A model generated the notes under the pieces. It did not search any database and had not been told where the DNA came from. It worked only from the letters and a program-made list of their open reading frames with translations. Source: Bacillus sp. SD088 (GTDB lineage Bacteria > Bacillota > Bacilli > Bacillales > Bacillaceae_C). Taken from it: 32,562 nucleotides of DNA. The translations under genes and the position numbers were made by a program. The stretch spans positions 1 to 32,562 of the forward strand of contig NZ_JADIJK010000040.1 of the NCBI RefSeq assembly GCF_017355205.1, given 5' to 3'. Position 1 is the stretch's first letter, and every line of letters starts with the position of its first letter. Positions 7,721-16,879 of the stretch are shown here, in pieces.

Positions 7721-8284
7721 CTATTCTTCACTTAGTTTCGATTCATTAGGTGATTCAATGAGACGTAGGGCACGCCAAATAGTAAATAGAGCATGTCCTA
7801 GAAAGAATAGGCCAGGTAGAAATAGTAGTAGAAAGGCCCCTTGTTTTGTATTCAAATAGTGGAAGATATATCCTACATAAGGAACCGCCACTCCTGAGTA
7901 TTTGCCAACAATATTCTGGTTCATAACAGGTTCCACATCAGATCCGTTATTATTATCTCCTTTCGTAATAAAGCGTTGTCCACCATTCTCAACTTCCAAA
8001 ATTCGGTGGGTGATTAATATATTCTCGTCTGTTCTGAATGTAATAACATCCCCATTTGTAAAGGTACTATTTTCATCCGTTAGTTGAACCAAAATGATCG
8101 ATCCAACTGGCATTTCCGGTTCCATGGAACCAGATAAAACGGCTTTTAATTGGTAGCCAAACAGGCTAGGCTCTCCCCCTGCTGCCCGTGATGAAATAAC
8201 TACAAAAACTGCACAGACTAATAGCATAATGAATAGGGTTGTGATACCATTACCCAACCATTTCAGAATGGTTTTGCCTTTCAT
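7721..8284 (-). CDS. sipW: Signal peptidase I, SipW (ER-type)
   Basis: A 187-residue membrane-bound type I signal peptidase of the SipW/ER class, which uses a Ser-His dyad and in Bacillus processes TasA and TapA. An N-terminal membrane segment (about 12-31) is followed by the serine box LSGSMEPEMPVGS (catalytic Ser near residue 53), the histidine box ITHRI (His near 93, in place of the Lys of bacterial-type enzymes) and TKGDNNNGSD. A second hydrophobic segment lies near 148-167. Its place directly upstream of a TasA-like substrate and downstream of a TapA-like gene fits the role. GAAGGA precedes the ATG. Confidence 0.93.
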   Translation of the reverse strand: MKGKTILKWLGNGITTLFIMLLVCAVFVVISSRAAGGEPSLFGYQLKAVLSGSMEPEMPVGSIILVQLTDENSTFTNGDVITFRTDENILITHRILEVENGGQRFITKGDNNNGSDVEPVMNQNIVGKYSGVAVPYVGYIFHYLNTKQGAFLLLFLPGLFFLGHALFTIWRALRLIESPNESKLSEE

Positions 8285-8326
8285 TGTTCCTTCACTCCGA
8301 TAGATCTGATTTTTGAGAAATTGATT

Positions 8327-8794
8327 CTAATGCTCTTCAGAATCTAGTTCAGTAACATTATGTTCATCAAGTTCATCGTCTACATCTAGTTCTTCATCTT
8401 GTTCAAAATTCTCCTCTCCTCGATCTTCTAGCTCTTCTTCAGAATCCTCGTCAGCTATTTCTTGCTCTTTTTCTTCATTAATTTCCGCATGTGGAATTTC
8501 ATCTAATTCTTTCTTTTCCTGTTTGGAGTCAGGTTCTACCTTCTCATCCACCACACCATTTTCTGGAAGGTCTTCGTCTTCACGGAAAGCATCTACCTGC
8601 TCTTCTTCTCCAAAGTCGTTCTCCAATGATAATGTTCCTACGATGGTCGTCACATCGGTAAAGGAGGCACTTGTCGGTGTTGTTAGTTGTGAGCCAATTA
8701 AGCATAATAAATAGAAAGGTAGAAGTAGATGAACAACTTGTTGGATTCTCCTTTTCCGTCTTTTTCTTTCTAGGATTTTTCGTTTAGAATTCAT
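8327..8794 (-). CDS. Short TapA-like secreted protein with acidic tail
   Basis: A 155-residue protein with a very basic N-terminus (KRKILERKRRKRR), a hydrophobic segment (residues 20-40) and PTSASFTDVTTIVGTLSLEN, which resembles the SipW-dependent signal and early mature part of TapA/YqxM (TSAAF-D pattern). From about residue 60 to the end it is almost entirely Glu/Asp-rich low-complexity sequence. Bacillus subtilis TapA is about 253 residues and has a folded core between signal and tail, which appears to be absent here. Gene order (this gene, sipW, tasA) matches the tapA-sipW-tasA operon and supports a role as a fibre anchoring or assembly factor. The ATG at 8794 has GGGAG at normal spacing. 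No SinR-like site was recognised upstream. Confidence 0.7.
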   Translation of the reverse strand: MNSKRKILERKRRKRRIQQVVHLLLPFYLLCLIGSQLTTPTSASFTDVTTIVGTLSLENDFGEEEQVDAFREDEDLPENGVVDEKVEPDSKQEKKELDEIPHAEINEEKEQEIADEDSEEELEDRGEENFEQDEELDVDDELDEHNVTELDSEEH

Positions 8795-8848
8795 TGTCAT
8801 CTCCCGGTCGATAAAATAGGAAATTGATAAATTACTGTGATTGTCTTG

Positions 8849-9030
8849 GGAGACTGGGACATAATTAAAACGTTAAGCTACAGGGGTGAGAGTTCGGCAA
8901 GACCCCGAAAGCGAAGCCAGAGGAGACTTGCCACTCGCCCGCAGAAAGCGAAGTATATTTCCGACGCGGTTATATGCACCATAGCCGTTTGGTTTTTCTT
9001 TGGTGAAAATACTTATGTTCCAGCCTCTTT
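8849..9030 (+). repeat. Palindromic MITE-like intergenic repeat, copy 1
   Basis: About 180 bases with imperfect terminal inverted repeats (GACTGGGACATAA at the left, TTATGTTCCAGCCTC at the right) and an internal palindrome built on GGCAAG (near 8899) and CTTGCC (near 8928). A homologous copy in the opposite orientation occupies 30951-31146. No protein is encoded convincingly. It separates the GH2 gene from the TapA-like gene and its ends could fold as transcript terminators. Confidence 0.8.
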
Positions 9031-9047
9031 TTTATAAAAAACTTACT

Positions 9048-12000
9048 TTACGCATCTTCCCATTTTTGAATAAGCAAATCGGCATCTGCCTTCAGAATTT
9101 CGTATAATTTCTGAGAAATCGAGTTATCTCCTAACTGATAATCAAGTAATTTATTGAAATTCTTCATATGCTTAATGATTTTAGTAGCTTCTCCCTTTTT
9201 CTCGTATTGACCAACAGCTGTTAAGTGAACCTCTAATGCTCGGTACGTCTCGGATGTTAACTCTTCCTCATGTTCAGAAAGCACTTTCAAAATATCCGAA
9301 ATGGTAATCGGTTCATTTCCACCATCTACAAGTTCAAGTCCATCGATGGCTAATTGTAAGTCAGTAAGAGCAATTTTTAATTCTTCCTCTGTCTCGATGG
9401 ATTTTAACGCTGCTTCCGCCACCTCGATAGCTGATTGTAATGAAGCAAAAGATTCTTCTGTGTATGTTCCATCTTCGTTCGAAATTGCTTTGGCCTTGTC
9501 GATCAGTGCTTGTAATTGTGATAAATCGATTATGGATTGAACTGTAAAATAGTCAAAATCAGCATTTATATCCCCTGCATTTGTCGAAGTGCCATAAAAT
9601 CCAACTTGGATGTTTTCTAGTGTGACAGTTAAGGGATCCGCAGCTTGAATCCATACATTACCATCCCAATAATAAGAAGTTATCTGATTACCAATCTTCT
9701 TCAATTTCAAGTACATCGTATCTGTTTTAGGGTGTGACACCATATTTGACGCTTTACTATATTTTCCTTTTTCTTCTTTTGCAGTTTCAATACTGTAACC
9801 ACTTGGAGCGACTGTCGTATCCCAAACATGACCTAACCTAACATAATTGTCTTCATCTTCCCAAATGTATAGACCAGCCTGTTGGTGATTATTACGAATA
9901 GGTGCGGTCACCTTTGTAGTAATTTCAAAATCACCTTGAGGAGCCCCCCTAAGAAATAAATTTACTAGGTTATTGGTTTCTTGATACGAATCACCCTTAG
10001 ATGTTTTAATGCGTAGTTTCCCCGGAACATCTGTCAGGCTCCATTTCTTTTCATTTTCTCTAAAAATAGACCAGCCATCTGCAAGAATCTCACTATCAAA
10101 ATGATCTACCACAGCACCAACAGTAATTGGTGGATTTACCTGATCAATGAAAGCATCCATCGCTTTTTCTAATGCTGTTACCATTTCTCGTAATTCTCCA
10201 TCTGTTACAGAACTGTCATCAGCAATTACTTGCGCATCAGTAATTACTTTTTTCAGATCATCTATAACATTTTGCTTATATTGTCCCGGCTCTGAACCAA
10301 TCTCCGCACTATCTATAAGCTGTTGGGCTTCCGCGATCATTTCTAATAAGTCATTAACATCCACAATACCGATTAATTCTCTATGCGCTTTACGGAGTTT
10401 ATCGAAATCAGCCTTTTCAAGTTTTCTGTCATAACTTAATAAACCATTAATTTCTATTTCTACATCCGTAAGCTGTGTATACACAGCCGCACTTAATCCT
10501 GGTTCTTCTTTTAACTTCTTAATTCCGTCAATTAAGCCAAGATAACGGTTCGTTAGTTGTTCTTTACTATTTTGCATTTCATAATTAAAGACATTTGCAC
10601 TCCACTCATGGCCTGGAACATGGAGTCCTAGTCCCCCATACTCGCCTAAAACCGCGATACGATCCTCCGTTGGTGTTGGCGAAGCTGGGCCAACATATGC
10701 ATGAAAGTCAATAACATCTCCAACCGGGTAATCATCCCAACCACTTGCATTTGAAATTAAACGTGTAGGGTCTAGCTCTTTTACCCAATTCGTCAATCTT
10801 TCTGTATCATATTGTCCCCATGCCTCATTAAATACAGTCCAAAGAATTATGGATGGAGAGTTATAGTGCTCGTTGATGATTTCCTCAAATTCATGCTCAA
10901 ACTGATTGGCATTTGCTTTTGTTGGTGAGTTGTTAAATTGCATTGGCATATCCTGCCATACAAGTATCCCCAATTTATCTGTCCAATAATGGAAACGCTG
11001 TGGCTCTACCTTTGCATGTTTACGAATCATATTAAAGCCAATATTCTTTGCCTGTTCGATATCAAACTTCAAGGCTTCATCTGTTGGTGCTGTATAAAGA
11101 CCCTCTGGCCAATAGCCTTGATCAAGTGGTCCCATTTGGAATATAAACTCTCCATTTAATAATGGACGGAGTTTCCCATCTACCATTCCAGTTTTAATTT
11201 CTCTCATTCCAAAATAACTGGTAACATTATCAACGACCGAATCATCTTTCATTAAGCGAACTTCTAAGTCATATAGGAAAGGATCAGTGGTCGACCATAA
11301 ATGGGGATCTTTTACTGGGACTTGGAGTTCTTCCCCAACATTACCGGTCACTCTCCCTACTTCTTCTCCCTCTTTATAGGCAATGGCTTCAACAGTCTCA
11401 TGTGTATTTCCTTGTGCTTCTGTAATTAAGCTTAAGTATTCCCCGTTAATTTCCGGTGTCATTTTCAAATTATTGATATGCGCATTTGCTACAGGTTCAA
11501 GCCAGACGGTTTGCCAAATACCTGATACAGATGTGTACCAGATCCCTTCTGGTCTTAGTCTTTGCTTTCCAAGCGCTTGATTTGTATCAGTTTTATCAAT
11601 AACTTCAACGATAATCTCATTCTCACCTTCTACTAGATGCTTCGTTATATTAAAACTGAACGCATCATAGCCGCCCTTATGTTTCCCGACCTCAGTTCCA
11701 TTCACATAAACAAAAGTTTCATAATCAACAGCACCAAAATGTAATAATACGTCGTCCCCGGACCATGTCTCTGGAACAGTGAATTGTCGCTTATACCACA
11801 TATGGTCCTCATGTCGCTCTATTCCAGAAAGTTTTGATTCAACAGCAAATGGTACAAGAATTTCTTCTTCTAATGTTTTTCCTGTTGGCAAAGAGTCTTC
11901 CTCTGATGCTGCTTCAAATTCCCAAGTGCCATTTAAATTTAACCATTGCTCACGAACCAACTGCGGTCTTGGGTATTCTGGAAGTACACGATCTTTATCT

Positions 12001-12914
12001 ACCTCTTCTGCCCAAGGTGAAGAAATTAAATAGGTTGAGTGGTTGTCAGCAAATACTTTAAATGATTCTATTTCTGTATTCTTCGTCGTCGTAATTTTTC
12101 CTTTTCCATCATAAGTTAGCAGAAGAGTATGATTATCCTTACTAGTGATTGGATAGTCCAGCGTAAGAATAATACTTGATTGATCTCCCTTCTTTAATTC
12201 AGCTGAGATTACTTTGCTATTTCCCAACTTGGAAAAGTGATTAGAAATATTATCCGGCAACTCGTTTAAAACTTCTTCAAAATTCAACTCTACGCTTTTA
12301 CCATCCTCATTAATAACGGCACTGGATGGACCCGTTAGCTCATATCCTTTCGGCAGGAATAAACGCTTATGTGGCACAACTTCTTTTACTTGAGAAGGAC
12401 TCTCCCAATTCAGTCTCAAATGTGCACCACCAACGTCTTCGAAATATTCAATTTTTATATCATACAATTCTCCAGCATTCAGTGCAATTGGATCACTAAT
12501 TTGTTCATTGTCCCAATCATTTACCCAATGATCGATCACAAGTTCATCATCTATCCATAACCTAAATCCATTATCTCCAATCATTGAGAAGCTGTATTCT
12601 TCTGTAAATTCAGGTTGAATCTGTCCTGTCCATCTCACAGTCACATGATCGTCTTGGCCAGTTAGCTGTTTTAGAATCGGGTTTAAATCTCGGAATTCAA
12701 TGTTTGGTGTGATAATCGTTGCTGTTTTCTTTCCAAAGTCAAAGCTTCCTGGTTGTGAACTTGTGTAGAATTCACCCTTTAAACCATTTATTAGTTGGCT
12801 CTCTGTATCACTTTCAGTGTCTGCCTTTACTTCTAAAGAAAGGTTTCCCATCAAAAAAAAGAGGGCTAGCATCAGAATAATACTAAAGTTTCTTCCCCAT
12901 CTACTTATTCCCAA
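9048..12914 (-). CDS. Secreted multidomain glycoside hydrolase family 2 enzyme
   Basis: A 1288-residue exported enzyme. After a signal peptide (about residues 8-32, ending near VKA) comes a PA14 sugar-binding domain (about 45-185), then the GH2 sugar-binding, Ig-like and TIM-barrel domains (about 325-850). NEAWGQYD supplies the putative acid/base (Glu697) and GEYGGLG the nucleophile (Glu758). A FIVAR-like helical repeat (about 865-935), a concanavalin-like beta-sandwich (about 940-1115), a second FIVAR-like repeat and a FIMAH-like C-terminal domain (last ~90 residues) follow. GH2 covers beta-galactosidases, glucuronidases, mannosidases and some arabino- or galactofuranosidases. The neighbouring furanose-type importer favours the last group, by inference. 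TTG 12914 is chosen for AAAGGAGG seven bases upstream. There is no LPXTG or SLH anchor, so PA14 and FIVAR may hold it to polymer or wall. Confidence 0.88.
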   Translation of the reverse strand: MGISRWGRNFSIILMLALFFLMGNLSLEVKADTESDTESQLINGLKGEFYTSSQPGSFDFGKKTATIITPNIEFRDLNPILKQLTGQDDHVTVRWTGQIQPEFTEEYSFSMIGDNGFRLWIDDELVIDHWVNDWDNEQISDPIALNAGELYDIKIEYFEDVGGAHLRLNWESPSQVKEVVPHKRLFLPKGYELTGPSSAVINEDGKSVELNFEEVLNELPDNISNHFSKLGNSKVISAELKKGDQSSIILTLDYPITSKDNHTLLLTYDGKGKITTTKNTEIESFKVFADNHSTYLISSPWAEEVDKDRVLPEYPRPQLVREQWLNLNGTWEFEAASEEDSLPTGKTLEEEILVPFAVESKLSGIERHEDHMWYKRQFTVPETWSGDDVLLHFGAVDYETFVYVNGTEVGKHKGGYDAFSFNITKHLVEGENEIIVEVIDKTDTNQALGKQRLRPEGIWYTSVSGIWQTVWLEPVANAHINNLKMTPEINGEYLSLITEAQGNTHETVEAIAYKEGEEVGRVTGNVGEELQVPVKDPHLWSTTDPFLYDLEVRLMKDDSVVDNVTSYFGMREIKTGMVDGKLRPLLNGEFIFQMGPLDQGYWPEGLYTAPTDEALKFDIEQAKNIGFNMIRKHAKVEPQRFHYWTDKLGILVWQDMPMQFNNSPTKANANQFEHEFEEIINEHYNSPSIILWTVFNEAWGQYDTERLTNWVKELDPTRLISNASGWDDYPVGDVIDFHAYVGPASPTPTEDRIAVLGEYGGLGLHVPGHEWSANVFNYEMQNSKEQLTNRYLGLIDGIKKLKEEPGLSAAVYTQLTDVEIEINGLLSYDRKLEKADFDKLRKAHRELIGIVDVNDLLEMIAEAQQLIDSAEIGSEPGQYKQNVIDDLKKVITDAQVIADDSSVTDGELREMVTALEKAMDAFIDQVNPPITVGAVVDHFDSEILADGWSIFRENEKKWSLTDVPGKLRIKTSKGDSYQETNNLVNLFLRGAPQGDFEITTKVTAPIRNNHQQAGLYIWEDEDNYVRLGHVWDTTVAPSGYSIETAKEEKGKYSKASNMVSHPKTDTMYLKLKKIGNQITSYYWDGNVWIQAADPLTVTLENIQVGFYGTSTNAGDINADFDYFTVQSIIDLSQLQALIDKAKAISNEDGTYTEESFASLQSAIEVAEAALKSIETEEELKIALTDLQLAIDGLELVDGGNEPITISDILKVLSEHEEELTSETYRALEVHLTAVGQYEKKGEATKIIKHMKNFNKLLDYQLGDNSISQKLYEILKADADLLIQKWEDA

Positions 12915-13098
12915 TATTTCTCCTCCTTTAAGTACTCTATTCCCCATGTAGCTTTCCTATTAATCTAGTGATCACCCATCCATATACCACCCCCTTTAAA
13001 ATAATTACTTTAAAAAGTCAGATTAGAAATATTAGAAAGGAACTTGTAGAAAAACGTGGATAGAAACTCATGATAGAATGATCTAAGTGTGAAAAACA

Positions 13099-14145
13099 TT
13101 ATGCATTCATTTCACTCTCTTGAATATCTGTTGTGTCTTTTCGTAACTCTGGACTGTTTTTAGTTCCGATAGATGATCTTCTACGTCTATTCATGACTAC
13201 GAGACGTTGCAACAAAATAAAGATTAAAAGAAGAAATCCTACAGCTATTTTTGTCCACCAAGAGCTAAGTGTGCCTTGGAACATAATAATTGTTTGAATG
13301 ATTCCCATACTTAGTGCCCCAAGTGTTGGACCGATAAGATAGCCGAAACCGCCTGTTAACAGTATGCCCCCGATTACACATGCCGCAATGGCATCCATTT
13401 CCATCCCCATTAAATGCAACCCATATCCAGATAACATATATAAAGTAAACACAAAACCACCTAATGCTGAACAAAAGCCTGAGAATACATACACAAGAAT
13501 TGTCGTTCTTTGAACAGGTAATCCCATTAACTTAGCTGAACTAACATTCCCTCCGACTGCATATACATTCCGACCAAACTTTGTATATTTTGCTATAAAA
13601 ATGGCACAGATCACTACAATAATGGCGATAACCGCTCCAATTGATAAATAACCGTCACCGATAATCGGTATTTTCGCACGAGATAAATTACTGAATACTG
13701 CATTTGTAATGACGATACTATCAGTGCTAATTAAAAAACTTGCCCCTCTTGCTAAGAACATTCCTGCTAATGTGACAATCCAAGGATGTATATCATAATG
13801 ACTAATTAAAAACCCTTGAAAGGCACCGAATAAAATACCGATAAGTAACATTAAAAAAATGACTGCATATGCATTAAGCCCTTGCTCAAGTAAAGCCGCT
13901 GATACCATACTAATAAATGCAACAAATGCACCAACTGACAAGTCAATTCCACCTGTTATAATGACAAAAGCCATTCCTGTAGCAACAATAATTAAATAAG
14001 CATTATCAATAAATAAATTTAAAAACACTTGAGTACTGAAGAAACCGGTAAATGAGAGAGACCCATATCCATATAGCATCACAATTAGCAGGATAGTCGC
14101 CATTATAAATAGATAATTTTCTTTTATTGTGAACTTGAATTTCAT
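13099..14145 (-). CDS. yjfF: Sugar ABC transporter permease, YjfF-like (CUT2)
   Basis: A 348-residue integral membrane protein of the CUT2 (ribose/galactose-type) permease family with 8-10 hydrophobic segments. GGIDLSVGAFVA near residue 65-75 and the GGxLLTGGFGYLIGPTLGA segment near 255-275 are family signatures. The C-terminal ~30 residues are hydrophilic and cytoplasmic. It overlaps the preceding permease by four bases (ATGA), so the two are coupled and probably form the heterodimeric channel as YtfT and YjfF do in the E. coli galactofuranose importer. The assignment to YjfF rather than the other permease rests on order and overall resemblance. Confidence 0.87.
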   Translation of the reverse strand: MKFKFTIKENYLFIMATILLIVMLYGYGSLSFTGFFSTQVFLNLFIDNAYLIIVATGMAFVIITGGIDLSVGAFVAFISMVSAALLEQGLNAYAVIFLMLLIGILFGAFQGFLISHYDIHPWIVTLAGMFLARGASFLISTDSIVITNAVFSNLSRAKIPIIGDGYLSIGAVIAIIVVICAIFIAKYTKFGRNVYAVGGNVSSAKLMGLPVQRTTILVYVFSGFCSALGGFVFTLYMLSGYGLHLMGMEMDAIAACVIGGILLTGGFGYLIGPTLGALSMGIIQTIIMFQGTLSSWWTKIAVGFLLLIFILLQRLVVMNRRRRSSIGTKNSPELRKDTTDIQESEMNA

Positions 14146-15146
14146 GAGTAAGACACCTTCTTTTTACCAAACTTTGTAAACATGTTTCTAAATTCTGTGG
14201 ATTGGAAAAGGCAGACAATAATGACAACAACTGCTTTTACGACCATTACAATTTGTGGGTTAATCCCAATTGAATAAATAGTTGTAGACAACGTTTGTAT
14301 AAATAGCGCCCCAACAATCGTTCCACCTAAAAAGTACCTTCCTCCACGCATTGATGTGCCACCGATGACTACTGCTAAGATGGCATCCAACTCGATCCAC
14401 AAACCGGCGTTATTTGCATCTGCACTGCTAACATTCGCACTAACAATGATCCCAGCAATTGCTGCACATAATCCGCAAAGTGTATAAACAAGCAAAATGA
14501 TCCTTTTAGGTTGAATTCCAGCAAATTTACTTGCTATCATGTTATTGCCGATGGATTCTAGAAAAAGCCCCATTGCTGTTCTCTTTTTAAGAAACATCAT
14601 AATAAGAAAAATGACTACACCTATATAAATAGAAAAAGGCAGCCCCCACAGGAACCCGGTCCCAATATACGAATAGATTTCATTATTGATTGTTAAAATC
14701 TGTCCACCTGTAATTAACTGGGCGATCCCCCTGCCAACAACGAGTAGAATCAAGGTCGCTATCATTGGTTGGATCTCAAATACAGAAACGAGAATACCAT
14801 TCCATAAACCGCACACTAAACCTATAAAAAGAGCTGCTCCTATTGCCAACCAAACAGAATGGTTCTCTAATAGTGCTGCTGCCAATGCACCCGAAATTGC
14901 CAATACAGATCCTACTGAAATATCGATTCCTTCTTTTGCAATTACAAGAGTCATCCCGATAGAAATAATCATTAATGGCATAACGCGATTTAATATGTCT
15001 ATAAGACTACCGAAAAGATGACCATTCTTTATTTGAATGGCGAAAAATCTTGGTTCAATGATAAGGTTTAATAAAAGGAGGAATAGTAATGCTGCAAGTG
15101 GCCAAAATATTTTTGTATGTGTAAATTTATGCAAGGCTTGCTTCAT
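14142..15146 (-). CDS. ytfT: Sugar ABC transporter permease, YtfT-like (CUT2)
   Basis: A 334-residue CUT2 permease with an N-terminal cytoplasmic stretch and 8-10 membrane segments. KEGIDISVGSVLAISGA near residues 70-86 and VVIGGTSMRGGRY near 260 are characteristic. It overlaps the ATPase gene upstream by 20 bases and the next permease by 4, an arrangement typical of tightly coupled transporter subunits. The ATG is preceded by AAAGGAG. Together with the ATPase, the second permease and the receptor at 22049-23074 it makes a complete importer resembling YtfQRT-YjfF. Confidence 0.88.
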   Translation of the reverse strand: MKQALHKFTHTKIFWPLAALLFLLLLNLIIEPRFFAIQIKNGHLFGSLIDILNRVMPLMIISIGMTLVIAKEGIDISVGSVLAISGALAAALLENHSVWLAIGAALFIGLVCGLWNGILVSVFEIQPMIATLILLVVGRGIAQLITGGQILTINNEIYSYIGTGFLWGLPFSIYIGVVIFLIMMFLKKRTAMGLFLESIGNNMIASKFAGIQPKRIILLVYTLCGLCAAIAGIIVSANVSSADANNAGLWIELDAILAVVIGGTSMRGGRYFLGGTIVGALFIQTLSTTIYSIGINPQIVMVVKAVVVIIVCLFQSTEFRNMFTKFGKKKVSYS

Positions 15147-16656
15147 TACTATCAGCTCCTTTTGCGATCATTTCCATGATTTTTGATTCTGTCATCTCAC
15201 TACCTTGTAATTCACCAATAATATTTCGATCACGCAGGACAATCACTCGATCACAACAAGAAATTGTTTCTTCTAATTCAGCAGATATGAAAAGTATGGT
15301 TATTCCTTCCCTAGCCAGTTTTAATATTAAATTTCTTATCTCCTGCTTAGAGCCTACATCAATTCCTCTAGTTGGCTCGTCAAGGATCAATAGCTTAGGA
15401 TCAGTTGCCAGCCACCTTGCAAGAATAACTTTTTGCTGATTTCCTCCACTAAGATTATCAATACGCTCTTCCATATTTGGTGTCTTAATTCGCAGTAATT
15501 CAATATATTTCTGGGCAATCTCTTTTTGTTCTTTCAATGGTATATGCCTGAGTAATCCCCTCTTCGTTTGCAAACCAAGAATGATATTTTCACGAATGGT
15601 TAAATCATTTATGATTCCCTCGACTTTACGATCTTCAGGGCAGAAGCTCATACCTTTCTCAACAGCGAGCTTTGGGTTCATTGAGCTGATCTGTTCATTT
15701 TCCAAATAAAGAACCCCGCGATCTGCCTTATCAATCCCGACAATCATTTTAGCCATTTCTGTTCTACCCGAACCCAATAAACCAGCTAGACCCAATACTT
15801 CTCCTTTTTTAAGTTCTAAATCAAAGGGATTTAACGTACCTTTTCTTGCTAACCCTTTCCCACGTAAGAATATTTCATTGCTAACTCGCTGTTTAGTCTT
15901 TTTTACTTCGTTAGAATCCTCTCCCCATTCTCTACCAATCATTTTAGACACAAGTTCTTTCCGTGGAAGTTTTCTTGTTTCATATTCACCAATATAAAGT
16001 CCATTTCTCAAAACGGTAATTCGGTCAGATATTTCATATATTTGATCGAGGAAGTGACTAACGAATACGATTCCCATCCCTTCATTTTTTAAATTCTTCA
16101 TGACTCTAAATAATTGTTCAACCTCGTTCTTATCTAAACTTGATGTCGGTTCATCTAAAATCAATACACCACTGGATATATCTACTGCTCTTGCAATAGC
16201 TACCATTTGTCGAATAGCAGTGGAGTATGAAGATAAGATTTTTGTCACATCAATATTAATGTTTAAACGTTCCCACAATATTTGTTGGGATCTTTTATTT
16301 ATTTCCTTCCAATCAATTCTCCCTTTTTTCATGGGCTCTCTGCCGATAAAAATATTTTCAGCAACTGATAAATTCTCGCATAAGTTTACTTCTTGATAAA
16401 CCGTACTGATCCCAATATTCTGTGCATCTTGCGGTGAACTAAGGTCAATTTTATTCCCTTTTAAATAAAAAGAACCTTCATCCTCTTTATGAACACCAGT
16501 TAAAACTTTAATGAAGGTTGATTTTCCAGCACCATTCTCCCCCATCAATGAGTGAATCTCACCAGCCCGCAAATGAAAATTTACATTTGATAAGGCTTGA
16601 ACACCTGGAAAATATTTTGATATCCCTTCAGCTCTTAACAAGTAGTCAGAACTCAT
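15127..16656 (-). CDS. ytfR: Sugar ABC transporter ATPase, YtfR-like (CUT2, double ABC domain)
   Basis: A 509-residue cytoplasmic ATPase with two fused ABC domains, the form used by CUT2 monosaccharide importers. Domain one has a Walker A GENGAGKST (Lys45), the expected degenerate signature region STAIRQMVAIARA and Walker B LILDEPTSSLD. Domain two has the modified P-loop GLLGSGRTEMAK, a full LSGGNQQKV signature and LILDEPTRGID. These differences between halves are normal for RbsA/MglA/YtfR proteins. The ATG at 16656 is chosen because AGAAGG lies eight bases upstream; a GTG three codons earlier abuts that site. It is the first gene of the ATPase-permease-permease set, separated by a terminator from the twin receptor gene. 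No clear promoter was found in 16657-16835. Confidence 0.92.
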   Translation of the reverse strand: MSSDYLLRAEGISKYFPGVQALSNVNFHLRAGEIHSLMGENGAGKSTFIKVLTGVHKEDEGSFYLKGNKIDLSSPQDAQNIGISTVYQEVNLCENLSVAENIFIGREPMKKGRIDWKEINKRSQQILWERLNINIDVTKILSSYSTAIRQMVAIARAVDISSGVLILDEPTSSLDKNEVEQLFRVMKNLKNEGMGIVFVSHFLDQIYEISDRITVLRNGLYIGEYETRKLPRKELVSKMIGREWGEDSNEVKKTKQRVSNEIFLRGKGLARKGTLNPFDLELKKGEVLGLAGLLGSGRTEMAKMIVGIDKADRGVLYLENEQISSMNPKLAVEKGMSFCPEDRKVEGIINDLTIRENIILGLQTKRGLLRHIPLKEQKEIAQKYIELLRIKTPNMEERIDNLSGGNQQKVILARWLATDPKLLILDEPTRGIDVGSKQEIRNLILKLAREGITILFISAELEETISCCDRVIVLRDRNIIGELQGSEMTESKIMEMIAKGADSNEASLA

Positions 16657-16835
16657 TCTAGACACCTTCTTTTTTCTGAGTTAGAATTACATATTTATGT
16701 CGGATTGGTTCTATTTTAAGATTCTGAACTAATAATGTATTTAGAAAAAAAGGTGCTTTTTTAACATATTCTGTTTAATCCCATTATTAAGTATTTAACG
16801 TATATAGGTCGAAAAGATATTAAAGACAAGAAAAG

Positions 16836-16875
16836 GGCATTCAAAAGTCATATAAGTATTTGACTTTTGGATGCC
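16836..16875 (-). terminator. Terminator after the twin-receptor gene
   Basis: A 15-bp stem (16836-16850 with 16861-16875, one G-T pair) and a 10-base loop, followed on the minus strand by CTTTTCTTG. It divides the sensor operon from the transporter operon, so the two can be expressed separately. Confidence 0.8.
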
Positions 16876-16879
16876 GACT

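Noticed and set aside
8837-9037. A 66-residue open frame on the plus strand
   Set aside because: It lies wholly within the palindromic repeat, has no ribosome site, and the homologous copy at 30951-31146 does not keep the frame.
16666-16835. A riboswitch or attenuator upstream of the YtfR-like gene
   Set aside because: The region is A/T-rich with no strong stem other than the terminator of the preceding gene and no recognisable riboswitch core.
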